Shown here: positions 10,271-21,305 of the stretch, in pieces | Layout: each line of letters starts with the position of its first letter | Numbering within the stretch: position 1 is the first letter of the stretch | Assembly: GCF_037176765.1 (NCBI RefSeq) | Contig: NC_090026.1 | Location: 124,438,752-124,502,751 of the forward strand | Direction: 5' to 3' | Length of the DNA: 64,000 nt | Origin: Anolis sagrei | Lineage: Eukaryota; Chordata; Lepidosauria; Squamata; Anolidae | Program-made: the position numbers and the translations under genes | The notes under the pieces: generated by a model | Databases searched by the model: none | What the model saw: the letters and a program-made list of their open reading frames with translations, nothing else | What the model was told of the DNA's origin: nothing

Positions 10271-10740
10271 TCAAAACATACAATTCACCATTCTGGACAC
10301 AAGGTGGCAGGAAAGGTATAACAAATGGACATACAATGACTCCACTAAGGCTGAAAAAAATCCACTAATTTGAAGACCACTGTGAAGTTATTGCGTGAAT
10401 TACCATGGAGTTTTTACTGGGACCAATAGTTAAGGCTATTATTCTTTCTTTCTACTTATTACAAGGAAACTGTCGCCTTTTATCATTAACACACAATGAT
10501 ACTAAGATTTATTGATATTTGTTGATATTTTAAAATACATTTTCTGGAAATATATATTTGAAGGAAAGAAAGGAAAGGAAAGAAAAGGAAAAGAACCCAG
10601 AAATCCTTTTTTTTTAAAACAAAATTGTTCTGGCAAAGTAAAAACTCGGTGAGCAAAAGGTAATGGCAGAACTTTCCCAAACATGGGTGAAGAGAGAGGG
10701 GCCAGAAGACAGTTCCACCTTGTCTCTTGTGCTATTCTAA
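10271..10740. other. Non-coding stretch without a recognised element
   Basis: AT-rich sequence with a purine-rich GGAAA tract near 10560-10590. I see no gene, exon or repeat family here. It lies in the putative XIRP1 intron or intergenic space. Confidence 0.4.
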
Positions 10741-11289
10741 TCTATATAAATAAAAATGTAATGTTGGTTTGTGGGATTAACAGAACTCAAAAACTACTGG
10801 ACGATTTGACACCAAATTTGGACACAAGGCACCTAACAACCCAATGTATGTCCTTCACTCAAAAAATTGATGTTGTCATTTGAGAGTTGTAGTTGCTGGG
10901 ATTTATCGTTCACCTACAATCAAAGAGCATTCTGAACCCCACCAATGATGGAATTGAACCAAACTTGGCACACAGAACTCCCATGACCAACAGAAAATAC
11001 TGGAAGGGTTTGGTGTTGGAGTTGTAGTTCACCTACATCCAGAGATCACTGTGGACTCAAACAATGATGGATCTGGACCAAACTCTACATGAATACTCAA
11101 TATGCCCAGATGTGAACACTGGTGGAGTTTGGGGAAAATAGAATCTTGACATTTGGGAGTTGTAGTTGCTGGGATTTATAGTTCACCTACAATCACAGAG
11201 CATTCTGAACCACACCCATAGAATTGGGCCAAACCTCCCACACAGAACCCCCATGTGGGCCACAGCAATGCGTGGCAGGGGACAGCTAG
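10741..11289 (+). mobile_element. Non-autonomous Helitron, apparently full length (549 bp)
   Basis: It starts TCTATATAAATAAAAATGTA directly after an A and ends GGGGACAGCTAG directly before a T. This matches the Helitron rule of a 5' TC, a 3' CTAG and insertion between A and T. It encodes nothing. Its inner part (for example GTTGTAGTTGCTGGGATTTA and CAAACTTGGCACACAGAACT) is also found inside the hAT elements at 13214, 14565 and 34958. Confidence 0.8.
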
Positions 11290-11534
11290 TAATATAATAT
11301 AATATAATATAATATAATATAATATAATATAATATATATTGTATATGCATATAATATTTATAATATTATAATTTAATACAATATAATAATAATATGATAT
11401 TATAATTATATATATTTATATTACACGTAATATTACTAATAATATTACAGTATAATGGTATAGTACAATATAATAATATATAATACTGATTTTGTACTAT
11501 GCTAATAATATAATATATTGTGTGTGTGTGTGTA

Positions 11535-11571
<37 letters not shown>

Positions 11572-11575
11572 CTTG
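11290..11575. repeat. AT-rich microsatellite block: (AATAT)n, TA-rich, (TG)n, (TA)n
   Basis: Continuous low-complexity sequence begins with AATAT repeats at the Helitron's 3' border and ends in (TG)n/(TA)n at about 11519-11571. Confidence 0.95.
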
Positions 11576-11662
11576 TAAGACGCTCTGAGTCCCCTTCGGG
11601 GTGAGAAGGGCAACATATAAATGTCGTAAATAAATATAAATAAATAAATAAATAAATGGGTA
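11573..11662 (+). repeat. SINE/L2-type 3' tail with (AAAT)n
   Basis: CTCTGAGTCCCCTTCGGGGTGAGAAGG followed by (AAAT)n is the truncated 3' tail of an L2-tailed SINE, as at 44305-44755. Confidence 0.65.
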
Positions 11663-12113
11663 CTTTTGGCTCCTCCCACAATTTCCCCTCCCACAAATTG
11701 GGGAAATGTTTCATTTTAAACCTGAGAGCAACGAATGCCATCACATAACAGAAATGGCCAGACATCTGGATCGTTACAAAAAATCCACTTCCCCGCCACC
11801 TCCTGAAACATTTGAAAAGAATGCTGGCCCCCACTCTTAAAATATGCGAAGAATGCTCTACTCTACACTTGAACCCAACCTAATGTGAAGAACACAATGG
11901 CTTACCACATTTTAAGTGTAGCACTCAGTGGAATTTAGTAGATGTGATGAAGTGGCAAATCCTGTTGCTGTAAACACCTATAAGTTGCCCCCCAAAAACA
12001 GATTGACATTTTGTCCCAAATGTCCTCATTTAGTTCAGTGTTTTGGAAGCGGAGTTGCAAACGCAATGCCATTGTCTTGCTGAAACTGATACTAGTAAGG
12101 TTGAGTAAGGAGG
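11663..12113. other. Non-coding stretch without a recognised element
   Basis: No open frame with a recognisable product and no clear repeat between the SINE tail and the CR1 copy. Confidence 0.35.
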
Positions 12114-12565
12114 GCGACTAAAATGATCAAGGGTCTGGAGAACAAGCCCTATGAGGAGCGGCTAAAGGAGCTGGCCATGTTTAGCCTGAAGAAGAGAAGG
12201 CTGAGAGGAGATATGATAACCATGTATAAATATGTGAGGGGAAGCCACAGGGAGGAGGGAGCAAGCTTGTTTTCTGCTTCCCTGGAGACTAGGACACGGA
12301 ACAATGGATTCAAACTACAAGAAAGAAGATTCCATCTGAACATGAGGAAGAAATTCCTGACTGTGAGAGCCGTTCAGCAGTGGAACTCTCTGCCCCGGAG
12401 TGTGGTGGAGGCTCCTTCTTTGGAATCTTTTAAACAGAGGCTGGATGGCCATCTGTCAGGGGTGCTTTGAATGCAATATTCCTGCTTCTTGGCAGGGGGT
12501 TGGACTGGATGGCCCATGAGGTCTCTTCCAACTCTTTGATTCTATGATTCTATGATTCTATGATT
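12114..12565 (+). mobile_element. CR1 LINE, 5'-truncated, ORF2 C-terminus and 3' end
   Basis: The frame from 12123 reads MIKGLENKPYEERLKELAMF, RLRGDMITMYKYVRG and [20 protein letters not shown], the conserved end of CR1 ORF2. It is followed by the CR1 3' UTR (GGTTGGACTGGATGGCCCATGAGG) and the octamer-type tail ATTCTATGATTCTATG. The ORF tail is still open, so this is a fairly young insertion. Confidence 0.93.
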
Positions 12566-13049
12566 ATGGGAAAAGGCTTAGGACTGGACTTTTGGGAATT
12601 TTGGAATACCTGTATTTGCATATATGTACGTCATGGGAAATTGTGGCGATGAGACCCAAGGGTTCATATGAAATTCAGATATCTTTCATTAAGACCCAAG
12701 TCTTAATCCGAAATTCAGTTATCTTTCATATACACATACCCTGAAACTAATTTTATACAATATTTTAGCAACTGTATACAAGTAACAACATTTGTATAAT
12801 CTGTAAACTATCAGAAAGCAAAGGTCTCATTTTTTGAGCTACCCACATGGACAGTTTTTGATTTTGGAGTATTTTGGAACTTAAGATAAGGGATGCTCAG
12901 TTTCTGCTTCCTTGGTTACACATTGTGTTGGGCAACATTGTCATTCAATGCAAACACAACCCATTGCACAATCAATGCTCTACCCAATACATCTATTTAC
13001 ATTACGGGTTGCCATTGTATTTACATTACTGGAAGGCCATATAGCTGCT

Positions 13050-13213
13050 TGCTTCAATATTATAAAATCCTGGGATTTGTAGTTTGGTGAGGCACCAGCA
13101 CTCTTGGGTAGAAAGAGCTAAAGAAGATGTCAAACTACAAATCCCAAGATTCCATAGCACTGAGCCATGTCAGTTAAAGGAGTATCAAACTGCATTAATG
13201 TTACAATGTAGAT
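13050..13213. mobile_element. Palindromic MITE, interrupted by a hAT element
   Basis: AAATCCTGGGATTTGTAGTTTG pairs with CAAACTACAAATCCCAAGATT, followed by the family end CAAACTGCATTAATG...ATGTAGAT. The last bases continue at 13946 after the hAT insertion. The same family recurs at 16145, 17168, 45810, 48135, 56455 and 57000. Confidence 0.65.
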
Positions 13214-13945
13214 CAGTGGCTCTCAGCCTTCCTAATGCCGCGGCCCCTTAATAAAATTCCTCATATTGTGGTGACCCCCAACCATAACATTATTTTCGTT
13301 GCTACTTCATAACTGTAATTTTGCTACTGCTTTGAATTGTAATGTAAATATCAGACATGCAGATATGTATTTTCATTCACTGGACTAAATTTGGCACAAA
13401 TATCAGATACACCCAAGTTTGAATACTGGTGGGTTTGGGGGTATTTAATTTGTCATTTGGAAGTTGTAGTTGCTGGGATTTATAGTTCGCCTACAATCAA
13501 AGGCTATTCTGAACTCCACCAACAATGGAATTGAACCAAACTTGGCACACAGAACTCCCATGACCAACAGAAAAGACTGGAAGGGTTTGCTGGGCATCGA
13601 CCTTGAGTTTTGGAGCTGTAGTTCACCTACATCCAGAGAGCACTGTGGACTCAAACAATGATAGATCCAGACCAAACTTGGCACGAATATTCAATATGCC
13701 CAAATGTGAACATTGGTAGAGTTTGGGGGGAAATGGTTCTTGACATGTGAGAGTTATAGTTGCTGGGATTTATAGTTCACCTACAATCAAAGGAAATTCT
13801 GAATCCCACCATCAATAGAACTGGGCCAAACACAGAACCCTCATGACCTACAGAAAGGACCGTATTTTCTGATGGTCTTTGGTGACCCTCTGACACCCCC
13901 TCATGACCCCCTCAGGGGTCATGACCCCCAGGTTGAAAAACACTG
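13214..13945. mobile_element. Non-autonomous hAT element with SPIN-like ends (732 bp)
   Basis: The terminal inverted repeats CAGTGGCTCTCAGCC and GGTTGAAAAACACTG are flanked by the 8-bp duplication ATGTAGAT (13206-13213 and 13946-13953). The left inner part, TCGTTGCTACTTCATAACTG, matches my memory of the SPIN/URR1 hAT family. The centre carries a Helitron-like core. No transposase is present. Confidence 0.85.
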
Positions 13946-13953
13946 ATGTAGAT

Positions 13954-14564
13954 GCTGCCTAAGACATTTTTAAAATGAGATGACAGTATTAATCAGAGCC
14001 GTTTCTGCTCAGACAACTGCTGGGTATGTGACTTGAAGGAGAGTTTAATGCAAATGCATGTCTTATAAAATGATTTTAAATGATTACTTAAACTATTCAT
14101 GCATCAAAAATTGCAATGACGCCTAGCAGAATTTCTCATGGGTGCCCCGGCATATTGAACGTGTAGGGAAAGAGAGAGGGAAAGGGGCTTAAATAAAAAA
14201 TGATCTCTTTTAGCTGAGAATCAGTGCAAAAAAAGTGTGTATGGAGGGCACACCTCATGGTGAAAAACTGTAAATCTGCCCAAACCACCCAGTGAACAAT
14301 GAGAAATATACTCACACAGCATTCCTTGTGCACAATGCGGCTAAGCTGAAAGGATTGTTTTCTGTCTCACATCTCCCACACAGGATCCAGGATGTAAATC
14401 CTCAACTATTTCAACCTTACATGCCGGGATGAGGAATTGCAGTTGTTGACTCCCTGCAGTGGGAGGACAAAACAAATATTTCTCCCCAGTGTTCTAACAT
14501 CCTGAAATTTTGTGGAGGAATTACTCTGCAGAGAAAATACAGGGATGAAAATAACCCTCTAGAT
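13954..14564. other. Non-coding stretch without a recognised element
   Basis: Between two hAT copies I see no exon-like frame, and no repeat family stands out. Confidence 0.35.
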
Positions 14565-15265
14565 CAGCGTTTCTCAACCTGGGGGTCGGGACCCCTGGGG
14601 GGGGGTCGTGAAGGGGTGTCAGAGGGGTCGCCAAAGGCAATAATAAAACACAGAATTTTCTCTTGGTCATGGGGGTTCTATGTGGGAAGTTTGGCCCAAT
14701 TCGATTGTTGGTGGGGTTCAGAATGCTCTTTGATTGTAGGTGAACTATAAATCCCAACAAGTACAACTCCTAAACGTCAAAGTCTATTTTCCCCCAAACC
14801 CCATCAGTGTTCACATTTGGGCATATTGAGTATCCATGCCAAGTTTGGTCCAGATCATTGTTTGAACCCACAGTGCTCTCTGGATGTAGGCAAACTACAA
14901 CTCCCAAATTCAAATTCAATGGCCACCAAACCCTTCCAGTATTTTCTGTTGATCATGGGAGTTCTCTGTGCCAACTTTGTTCAATTCCATTGTTGGTGGG
15001 GTTCAGAATGCTCTTTATTTATATGTTAACTATAAATCCCAGCAACTACAACTCCCAAATGACAAAATCAACCCCCCAACCCCACCAGTATACAAATTGG
15101 GGCATAACCAGGTACTTGTGCCAAATTTGCTCCAGTGAATGAAAATACATCCTGCAGATCATTATTTACATGGCGATTCATAATGTTAGGGTTATGGTTG
15201 GGGGTCACCATAACATGACGAACTGTATTAAGGGGTCGCGGCATTAGGAAGGTTGAGAACCACTG
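14565..15265. mobile_element. Non-autonomous hAT element with SPIN-like ends (701 bp)
   Basis: The ends CAGCGTTTCTCAACCT and AGGTTGAGAACCACTG are flanked by a perfect 8-bp duplication CTCTAGAT (14557-14564 and 15266-15273). It is inverted relative to the 13214 copy and has the same Helitron-like core. Confidence 0.9.
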
Positions 15266-15397
15266 CTCTAGATTCTCTGTCACAGTTTACATCAAACTTC
15301 AGCCCTTCAGGTGTTTTGGACTTCAACTCCCACAATTCCTAACAGTCTTAGGCCCTTTCCTTTTTCCTTTAAGTGGCTGAGACTGAAGTTTATCCAT

Positions 15398-15905
15398 GCC
15401 TAGTTTATTTATTTTATTTATTTATTTGGTACACTTGTATACCGCTAATATCTCAGCCTTGCGGCGACTCATTGCGGTTTACAACATATATAAAAATACA
15501 ATATTCACTTTAAAAATATAGGATAAAATATAAAATACATACATATACATACATTGTATTGGGCCACCAATACAAACCGGAGCATCTCATAGTTAAAGTC
15601 ATAATCCAATTCGTTATCCTTGATTGCTAGTCCATGATCAAAACATCATCACATCGGAATTAGTTGAAAACTTGCTCGAATATCCAAGTTTTCCGTTTTT
15701 TCCGAAATGCCATTAGCGAGGTGGCTAATCTTATTTCAGTAGGGAGGGCATTCCAAAGCCGGGGGGCCACCACAGAAAAGGCCCTATCTCTCGTTCCCGC
15801 AAGCCGCACTTGTGAAGCAGGCGGGATGGAGAGAAGGGCTTCTCCTGAAGATCTTAGGGTCCTGGTGGGCTGATAGGCCGAGATACGTTCGGATAGGTAT
15901 GTAGT
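15398..15905 (-). mobile_element. L2 LINE 3' fragment
   Basis: The left end is an (ATTT)n tail followed by GTACACTTGTATACCGC. The right part encodes, on the minus strand, the L2 ORF2 end (VRLAGTRDRAFSVV...LWNALP type), visible as GGGAGGGCATTCCAAAGCC on the plus strand. It is 5'-truncated. Confidence 0.75.
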
Positions 15906-16144
15906 TTACATTACATGAGAGTTTACAAATTTGTAACTACATTGCAGAAATGAAATAAAACCCTGTTAGAGCATTGTGAAGATGCCCATCTAAGTACCAA
16001 CTGGAGTATTCCAATGCACATTACCATCCGACACTTCTGAGCTTCCATCAGACGTTTCTGATGCACATTGGGCATTTTCAATATACATCCAGGCTCTTCT
16101 GATGCACATTTAATTCACATTGGGCACCTCTGATGGTCATTCGG

Positions 16145-17115
16145 GCGCTTCTGGTGTGCATTAATGCAGTTTGACACCACTCTAACTGCCATGGCTCAAT
16201 GATATGTGTGCTGTTGCACGCTGGGCCTGTGCCTAAGACTGTAGACAGGACATAAATTCTGTGTGCCCAACGGGACGCTGGGGCTGCCTCAGATTAAAGG
16301 CCTTTGGATTTCCTTAAAACAGAGTCTTTAGATTGCTTAAAGGTTCAACAAAAGTTCTTTATTATTGAAAACAAACAGGTACTTTAAGGCTTTCTTAACA
16401 GTCTATTGGCTCTCTCTCAATCTTGTCCACGGGGAACAGGCACTATCTTCTTAACTGTAACTAATGGGGAAATCCTTAACTTCTAATCTGGGCAGTCTGT
16501 CTTTGCCTCTGTAGGCGTGGAGCCCCTGCACCCGGTACCAACTGCATCTGGCTTCTGCGAGTGACCCTTACCAAGCAGTTAAATAATTACTAAAACTTGT
16601 AGACTTCCAGGGGGAAAAGAACTCAGGTTTCCGTGATGTCTGATTGAAGTCCTTCAGCTGTATATCTCCCCAGCCAAGCCGTAGAAGACGAAGCTTTCTA
16701 CAGGAGCTCTTGGTATTATGTCCTGCATGGAAAGCTGCTCTGTGTGGACTGAACCCAAAATGGCTCCTATTCCCTCCAAAACCCAAAAAGGAGGCAGGAC
16801 CAGGGAACCTAACTATAATTGACAGGTGGCTTGCCCTATGATTGCAGCCAAAAAAAAGCCACCTATCTGCAGAGTCCCAGAAACTTAGGACTACAACAAA
16901 CATTCAATGCAAAGCAAACAAAATTGGAGCTCCTGGTACAGTTGTACCTGCACAGTATGGGATACTGGGAGTTGTAGTTTTGCAAGTTGTTTAGCTTTCT
17001 TTGCCAAAGAGAGCTGGTGCCTCACCAAGGTACAACTCCCGTGATTGCATAACATTGAGCCATGGCAGCTACAGTGATATCAAACTGCATTCATTCTACA
17101 GTGTAGATGCAACCT
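16145..17115. mobile_element. Palindromic MITE split by a solo LTR
   Basis: The left part 16145-16206 (GCAGTTTGACACCACT...GGCTCAATGATATG) and the right part 16955-17115 (GGGAGTTGTAGTTTTGCAAG...GTGTAGATGCAAC) join into one palindromic element once the LTR is set aside. The MITE is older than the LTR. Confidence 0.7.
16207..16954 (-). mobile_element. Solo LTR, fossil copy B
   Basis: A 748-bp element of the same LTR family as 8728-9488, in reverse orientation. It is flanked by near-identical 5-bp repeats (ATATG and GTATG) and sits inside a palindromic MITE. No internal viral part is attached. Confidence 0.75.
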
Positions 17116-17167
17116 ACATTTTTGCATTTAAGTCAACATCACTCAAGTATAGATGTAAGGTTTTGGT

Positions 17168-17398
17168 ACTAAGAGTGCATCTATACAGTATAATTAATGT
17201 GGTTTGACACCTCTTTAATTGCCTTGGCTCAATGCTATGGAATCCTGGAATCTGTAGTTTGCTGAGATACCAGCTCTCTTTGCTAAAGAAGGCTACAGAC
17301 CTTCCAGAACTGCAAGTCTAAGGATTGCATTGTATTGAGCCATGGCAGTTAAACTGATTTCAAACTGCATTAATTTAATAGTGTAGATAAACTCTAAG
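17168..17398. mobile_element. Palindromic MITE, near complete
   Basis: GTGCATCTATACAGTATAAT at the left and AATAGTGTAGATAAAC at the right are inverted ends. GGCTCAATGCTATGGAATCC and its counterpart near GAGCCATGGCAGTT form the arms. No coding capacity. Confidence 0.7.
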
Positions 17399-17674
17399 TC
17401 AAAATTGGTTAACAAAAACTTCATTGCCAGAGACTGAATTTGGTAACTTGGATAATGGTTTTGAAGTGAAGGATAAAGCTTAGACTGGACTCACTATCCC
17501 ATGGAAATGGAAACCACTGGGTGCCCTGGTCTTTTAAATGAATGTGCAAACACCATCAGAATGGCATAGCCCATTGTGTCCTGTTTCTCCTGAGTGAAAA
17601 CTGGATTGCTAGTTGGAAACGAAGGTCCAAACAACAATTGAACGCTGTGGTTGGTTGCTGCCATGTCATTTCAG

Positions 17675-17799
17675 GGGGGAGGAAAGCAAGAATGTGCCGT
17701 GTGTTTCAAACCTGTCTACCCAGTGGAACGTATGGCCATCCAGAATATTCTGCTGCACCGCACATGTTTCTGCTGCAAGCATTGTGGAAGGAAGCTAAG
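17675..17799 (+). CDS. XIRP1: Exon encoding the first zinc module of a LIM domain, probable alternative XIRP1 exon
   Basis: A 125-bp exon has a strong acceptor (TTGCTGCCATGTCATTTCAG) and donor (CTAAG|GTGAGC). Starting in phase 0 it encodes 41 residues with CAVC, VYPVERM and HRTCFCCKHC. This supplies C-x2-C, H-x2-C and C-x2-C ligands, and the last two bases (AG) complete a codon with the exon at 21306. The LIM type resembles EPLIN/LIMA1 and XIRP2. A phase-0 donor candidate, GAG|GTGACA, lies at 5740/5741 near the end of the XIRP1 repeat exon. Alternatively an upstream XIRP1 exon outside the window could skip to it. A separate LIM gene is possible but less likely. Confidence 0.75.
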
Positions 17800-18370
17800 G
17801 TGAGCAATGAACAATCATGTCTTGTGTGCAACAAGGATTTCTCCTAAATGTGCCATATAACAACCCTTCACTTGTAGCTTCCATGCTGGAAAAGTGGTAT
17901 AACTGTCCCATCTTTAGTCTGAACTTTAAAGGAACTTCTCAAGGTCCTGAAACTTTCTTGGATAGCTCTATTATAGTCTTTGTTACACTATTGATATGCA
18001 AGATGCCAGCAGCCACTCAATATTGTGTTAAAATAGTTCTCCCTCAACATTAGAATACAAAAAAAACGATATCCTTAATGACTGAGGAGGAAATGGTTTC
18101 TCTAGGAATTTTAGGGTCCTCCAGGTGTTTCTAGGCTATATCTCCCCCAGAAGTTACTATACAGTTACACTGGAGGGCACAGGACATTCCTTGATAGGAT
18201 ACCATGCTAGAAATGCAACTCTAGCACCAGAAGCGATGTAATTAAATGGCATATGGGCATAACCAAGGTTTCATGTAACAGCAATGCAGTTGGGAACATA
18301 TCCTTCATGGATACAGAGGAGTCTACTGTAGTTCTCCCTCAATAATACCCATGTATTAACAGTATTTCAG
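17800..18370. other. Intron sequence without a recognised element
   Basis: It follows the LIM-exon donor. No second exon and no clear repeat until the CR1 fragment at 18371. Confidence 0.4.
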
Positions 18371-18462
18371 TGGAAAACTCAGAGCCATCCAGTCCAACCC
18401 CCCCTTTGCCATGTAGGAAAAGCACAATCAAAGCACCCCCAACTGATGTCCACCCAGTCTTT
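18371..18462 (-). mobile_element. CR1-type LINE 3' fragment
   Basis: GCCATCCAGTCCAACCCCCC and AAAGCACCCCCAACTGATG are reverse-complement CR1 3' UTR motifs. It is only about 90 bp and abuts an (AAT)n tract. Confidence 0.55.
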
Positions 18463-18464
18463 GA

Positions 18465-18518
<54 letters not shown>
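18463..18518. repeat. (AAT)n microsatellite
   Basis: About 17 uninterrupted AAT units lie between the CR1 fragment and the R4-like LINE. Confidence 0.95.
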
Positions 18519-18519
<1 letters not shown>

Positions 18520-18993
18520 GAAAATGAACACACAAAAATATTGTGGGACTTTTGCATCCAGACTGACAAAGTTTTGGAACACAATACACCAGACATCACG
18601 ATTGTGGAAAAGAAAAAAGTCTGGATTATTGATGTCGCCGTTCCAGGTGACAGTCCCATTGAGGAAAAACAACGGGAAAAACTCAGCCGTTATCAGGACC
18701 TCAAAATCGAACTGCAAAGCGTCTGGCATAAATCAGTACAGATGTTCCCAGTGGTCATTGGCTCTCTGGGTGCCATGTCAAAAGATCTCAGCCGGCCTTT
18801 GGAAACAATAAACATTGACAAAATCATGATCTATCAACTGCAAAAGGCCACCTTACTTGGATCTGTGCGCATCATTCAAAAATACATCACACAGTCCTAG
18901 ACTCTTGGGAAGTGTTTGACTTGTGATTTTGTGATACGAAATCCAGCATATAGATCTCGTTTGCTGTAACATACTGTCCTTTTGTGTCAATAA

Positions 18994-19026
<33 letters not shown>
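18519..19026 (+). mobile_element. R4-like LINE, 3' end with restriction-like endonuclease remnant
   Basis: The open frame reads ENEHTKILWDFCIQTDKVLE, HNTPDITIVEKKKVWIIDVA and VPGDSPIEEKQREKL. The PD...D-type motif resembles the C-terminal restriction-like endonuclease of R2/R4-type LINEs. Its 3' UTR ends TTTTGTGTCAATAAAATAAT followed by an (AAT)n tail. Related copies are at 51416-51984 and 52453-52870. Confidence 0.75.
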
Positions 19027-19027
<1 letters not shown>

Positions 19028-20024
19028 GCAATCCATGTATTATTGGGGGAGATGAGATGTTGCCTCCTCTTATGTCCCGGATTTTGGGTATTTAGTCTGA
19101 CCCATAATGAATTTTGGGCAATGCAGCCACAATTCAGAGATATTATAAACAGAACCTCTTCTGCTGGTTGATTTCAGATGTCAGCCAACAGAACTGGCTG
19201 GCAGCAAAAGAATGAGAAAAAGGGCAACAGGGAAGCAGAATGAGGAGCCAAACTACACCAGAACGAAGCCCAGGGACACAGCTGAAATGCCAGACTCAAT
19301 ACTTGTCCATATCATGAGAATATGTGACTCACTAGAAAAGATAATAATGCTTGGTAAGGTAGAAGACAGAAGAAAGAGAGAAATATCATTGCAGGTGGCT
19401 GGAGTCCCATCAAGGAAGCCATGGATGCTGACTGAGTCTGGAAGACCTGAGCAAAAGCTGTTGTAGACAGGTGACTTGGGGGTCTATTACATAGACCTAC
19501 ACGCATCATTCATCATCACTCAGATGTTAGCCCTGTTTCTGGGTATGTTTGTGCTGCTCATTCCAAAAAATGTCACCAGTTATCCCTTATCGGTTCTAGT
19601 TTTTGAGATACAAAACATATGCCATCTACCAGTCCCTATCTGCTCACCTATAGAAAGTCATGGCAACCATATCTAAGAAACTAGAGGTGAAGTGGTCTAT
19701 CCAATGCAACTTCCTGAATCAACACCCCAAATAATACCAGAAACAGGCTTAAAAACCAAGATATCAAGAAAATAATTAATTGTGAGTAATGATGAATGAT
19801 TTATAGCAATCACAGGAATAATTAATTATTCATGTGATTGCGATAAATAGAAATTGACTCAACAGCAGGTCAAAATAAGAAACCATTGAGCTAAGAATCC
19901 TTCCTTCTTAGAGTTGCACCCTGTCTACATTGCCTTACCTCTGTACCAGAATATTCTTCTTTTATTATCAGCCGTGGCTCCATCCCACAGAATCCTAGGA
20001 CTTGTTGTTTCAGTAGATACTAGG
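19027..20024. other. Intron sequence without a recognised element
   Basis: No exon with matched splice signals or known domain. The longest frames are short and unrecognised. Confidence 0.35.
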
Positions 20025-20556
20025 GTTGTGCCTTTGGGTAAACCTTGACCCATTTTGTGACTTTCAGTGGGGGCCCCGATCCGTTTTTTGGGAGCCTCCC
20101 AATATCAGAAGGGCAGACCTCTCTTTTCACTCTGGGGTCCCAAAAGATCAATTTCCTATCAACCCATTATGGAGAGGGGAGCTTCCCAGGCTCCCCTTCC
20201 CATTATTTTAGGCATTGTTTTACTCTAGAGGAGAGACACTCAACTGCAGGCAGGCACACGCTTTAAGGAGGCGTTTTACCTGTTTCTTACTCCAGAGGAG
20301 GCATTTGGCTGCAGGCAGGCACATGCGCTTTCTGAACCTACACACCACACACACACACTTTCCAAGGCAAGGAGGCATGAAGTGCCATGCGCTCACAAAA
20401 AGCAGGCGAGGAGACAGGATTGGCTCCTGCTTGCTTTCATGGCAAGCTGATTTTCGTACTGGGAGGGGCCTTCCTATTACATGCTCCCAAAGTTAACAAA
20501 AGTAATGGAAAAAATGGATGATCTGAAGGGAAACAGTTCCACGCACAACCCTAGTA
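20025..20556. mobile_element. MITE-like non-autonomous DNA transposon
   Basis: The inverted ends CTAGGGTTGTGC and GCACAACCCTAG enclose GC-richer non-coding DNA. I could not fix a target duplication with confidence. A similar end lies near 25102. Confidence 0.55.
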
Positions 20557-20584
20557 CATACCATAGTTATTTTTTTTTTTCCAT

Positions 20585-21084
20585 TTAGAGAGCTCTAGTG
20601 TGGAAGACTAGGGAATGAGGGAGAAGGCCTTCTCTGTGGTGGCCCCTCAGCTCTGGAACTCGCTCCCCAGAAAAATTAGGTAAAAGCCCCACCCTGGCAG
20701 TCTTTGGAGTCTGAAAACTTGGCTATTCCAGTGTGCCTTCAAAGAATGAACCATAATCCATAATCTGCATAAAATGTCCTCAGAAGCACTTTACTCTACC
20801 TTCTAGTGCAATTAACTTTACTTTGTCCCTCTGATCCTCTGCCTTGATACACTACATGGCCCGCTTATCCAGTATTTTAACTTTTAATCCTTGTAATTCA
20901 TCCTGCCCAATTACTGTGATTTTATATTGTTTGGTTGTGTTTATTTATATTGTTTTGTATTTATTTTCATTTTCATTATGTTTTACTGTTTGTATTTTAA
21001 GTTGTATATTTGCTGTACTGTTGGGCTTGGCCTCATGTAAGCCGCCCCGAGTCCCCTTGGGGAGATGGTGGCAGGGTAAAAACA

Positions 21085-21127
<43 letters not shown>
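20585..21127 (+). mobile_element. L2 LINE, 5'-truncated 3' end with (ATT)n tail
   Basis: GAAGGCCTTCTCTGTGGTGGC and CTCTGGAACTCGCTCCC belong to the L2 ORF2 end. AAGCCGCCCCGAGTCCCCTTGGGG and an (ATT)n tail at 21088-21127 mark the L2 3' end. Confidence 0.85.
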
Positions 21128-21305
21128 GTTGTATTAAAGCTTCCTAATGGAGGATTCTAAACACCTCTGCAAACTATAAATCCCAGGGCTCTGTGCAATG
21201 TAGGCATGACCATTAAAATGGCATCAAACTGTTATGGTGTGATGATATCCTGAAAAGTGGTGAATCATACCATTCACAAGATTGTTTTTGATGTGTGTTT
21301 TGCAG

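Noticed and set aside
18370-18900. A 176-residue host gene with a poly-isoleucine run
   Set aside because: The run is an (AAT)n microsatellite joining a CR1 tip to an R4-like LINE end. It is repeat-derived.
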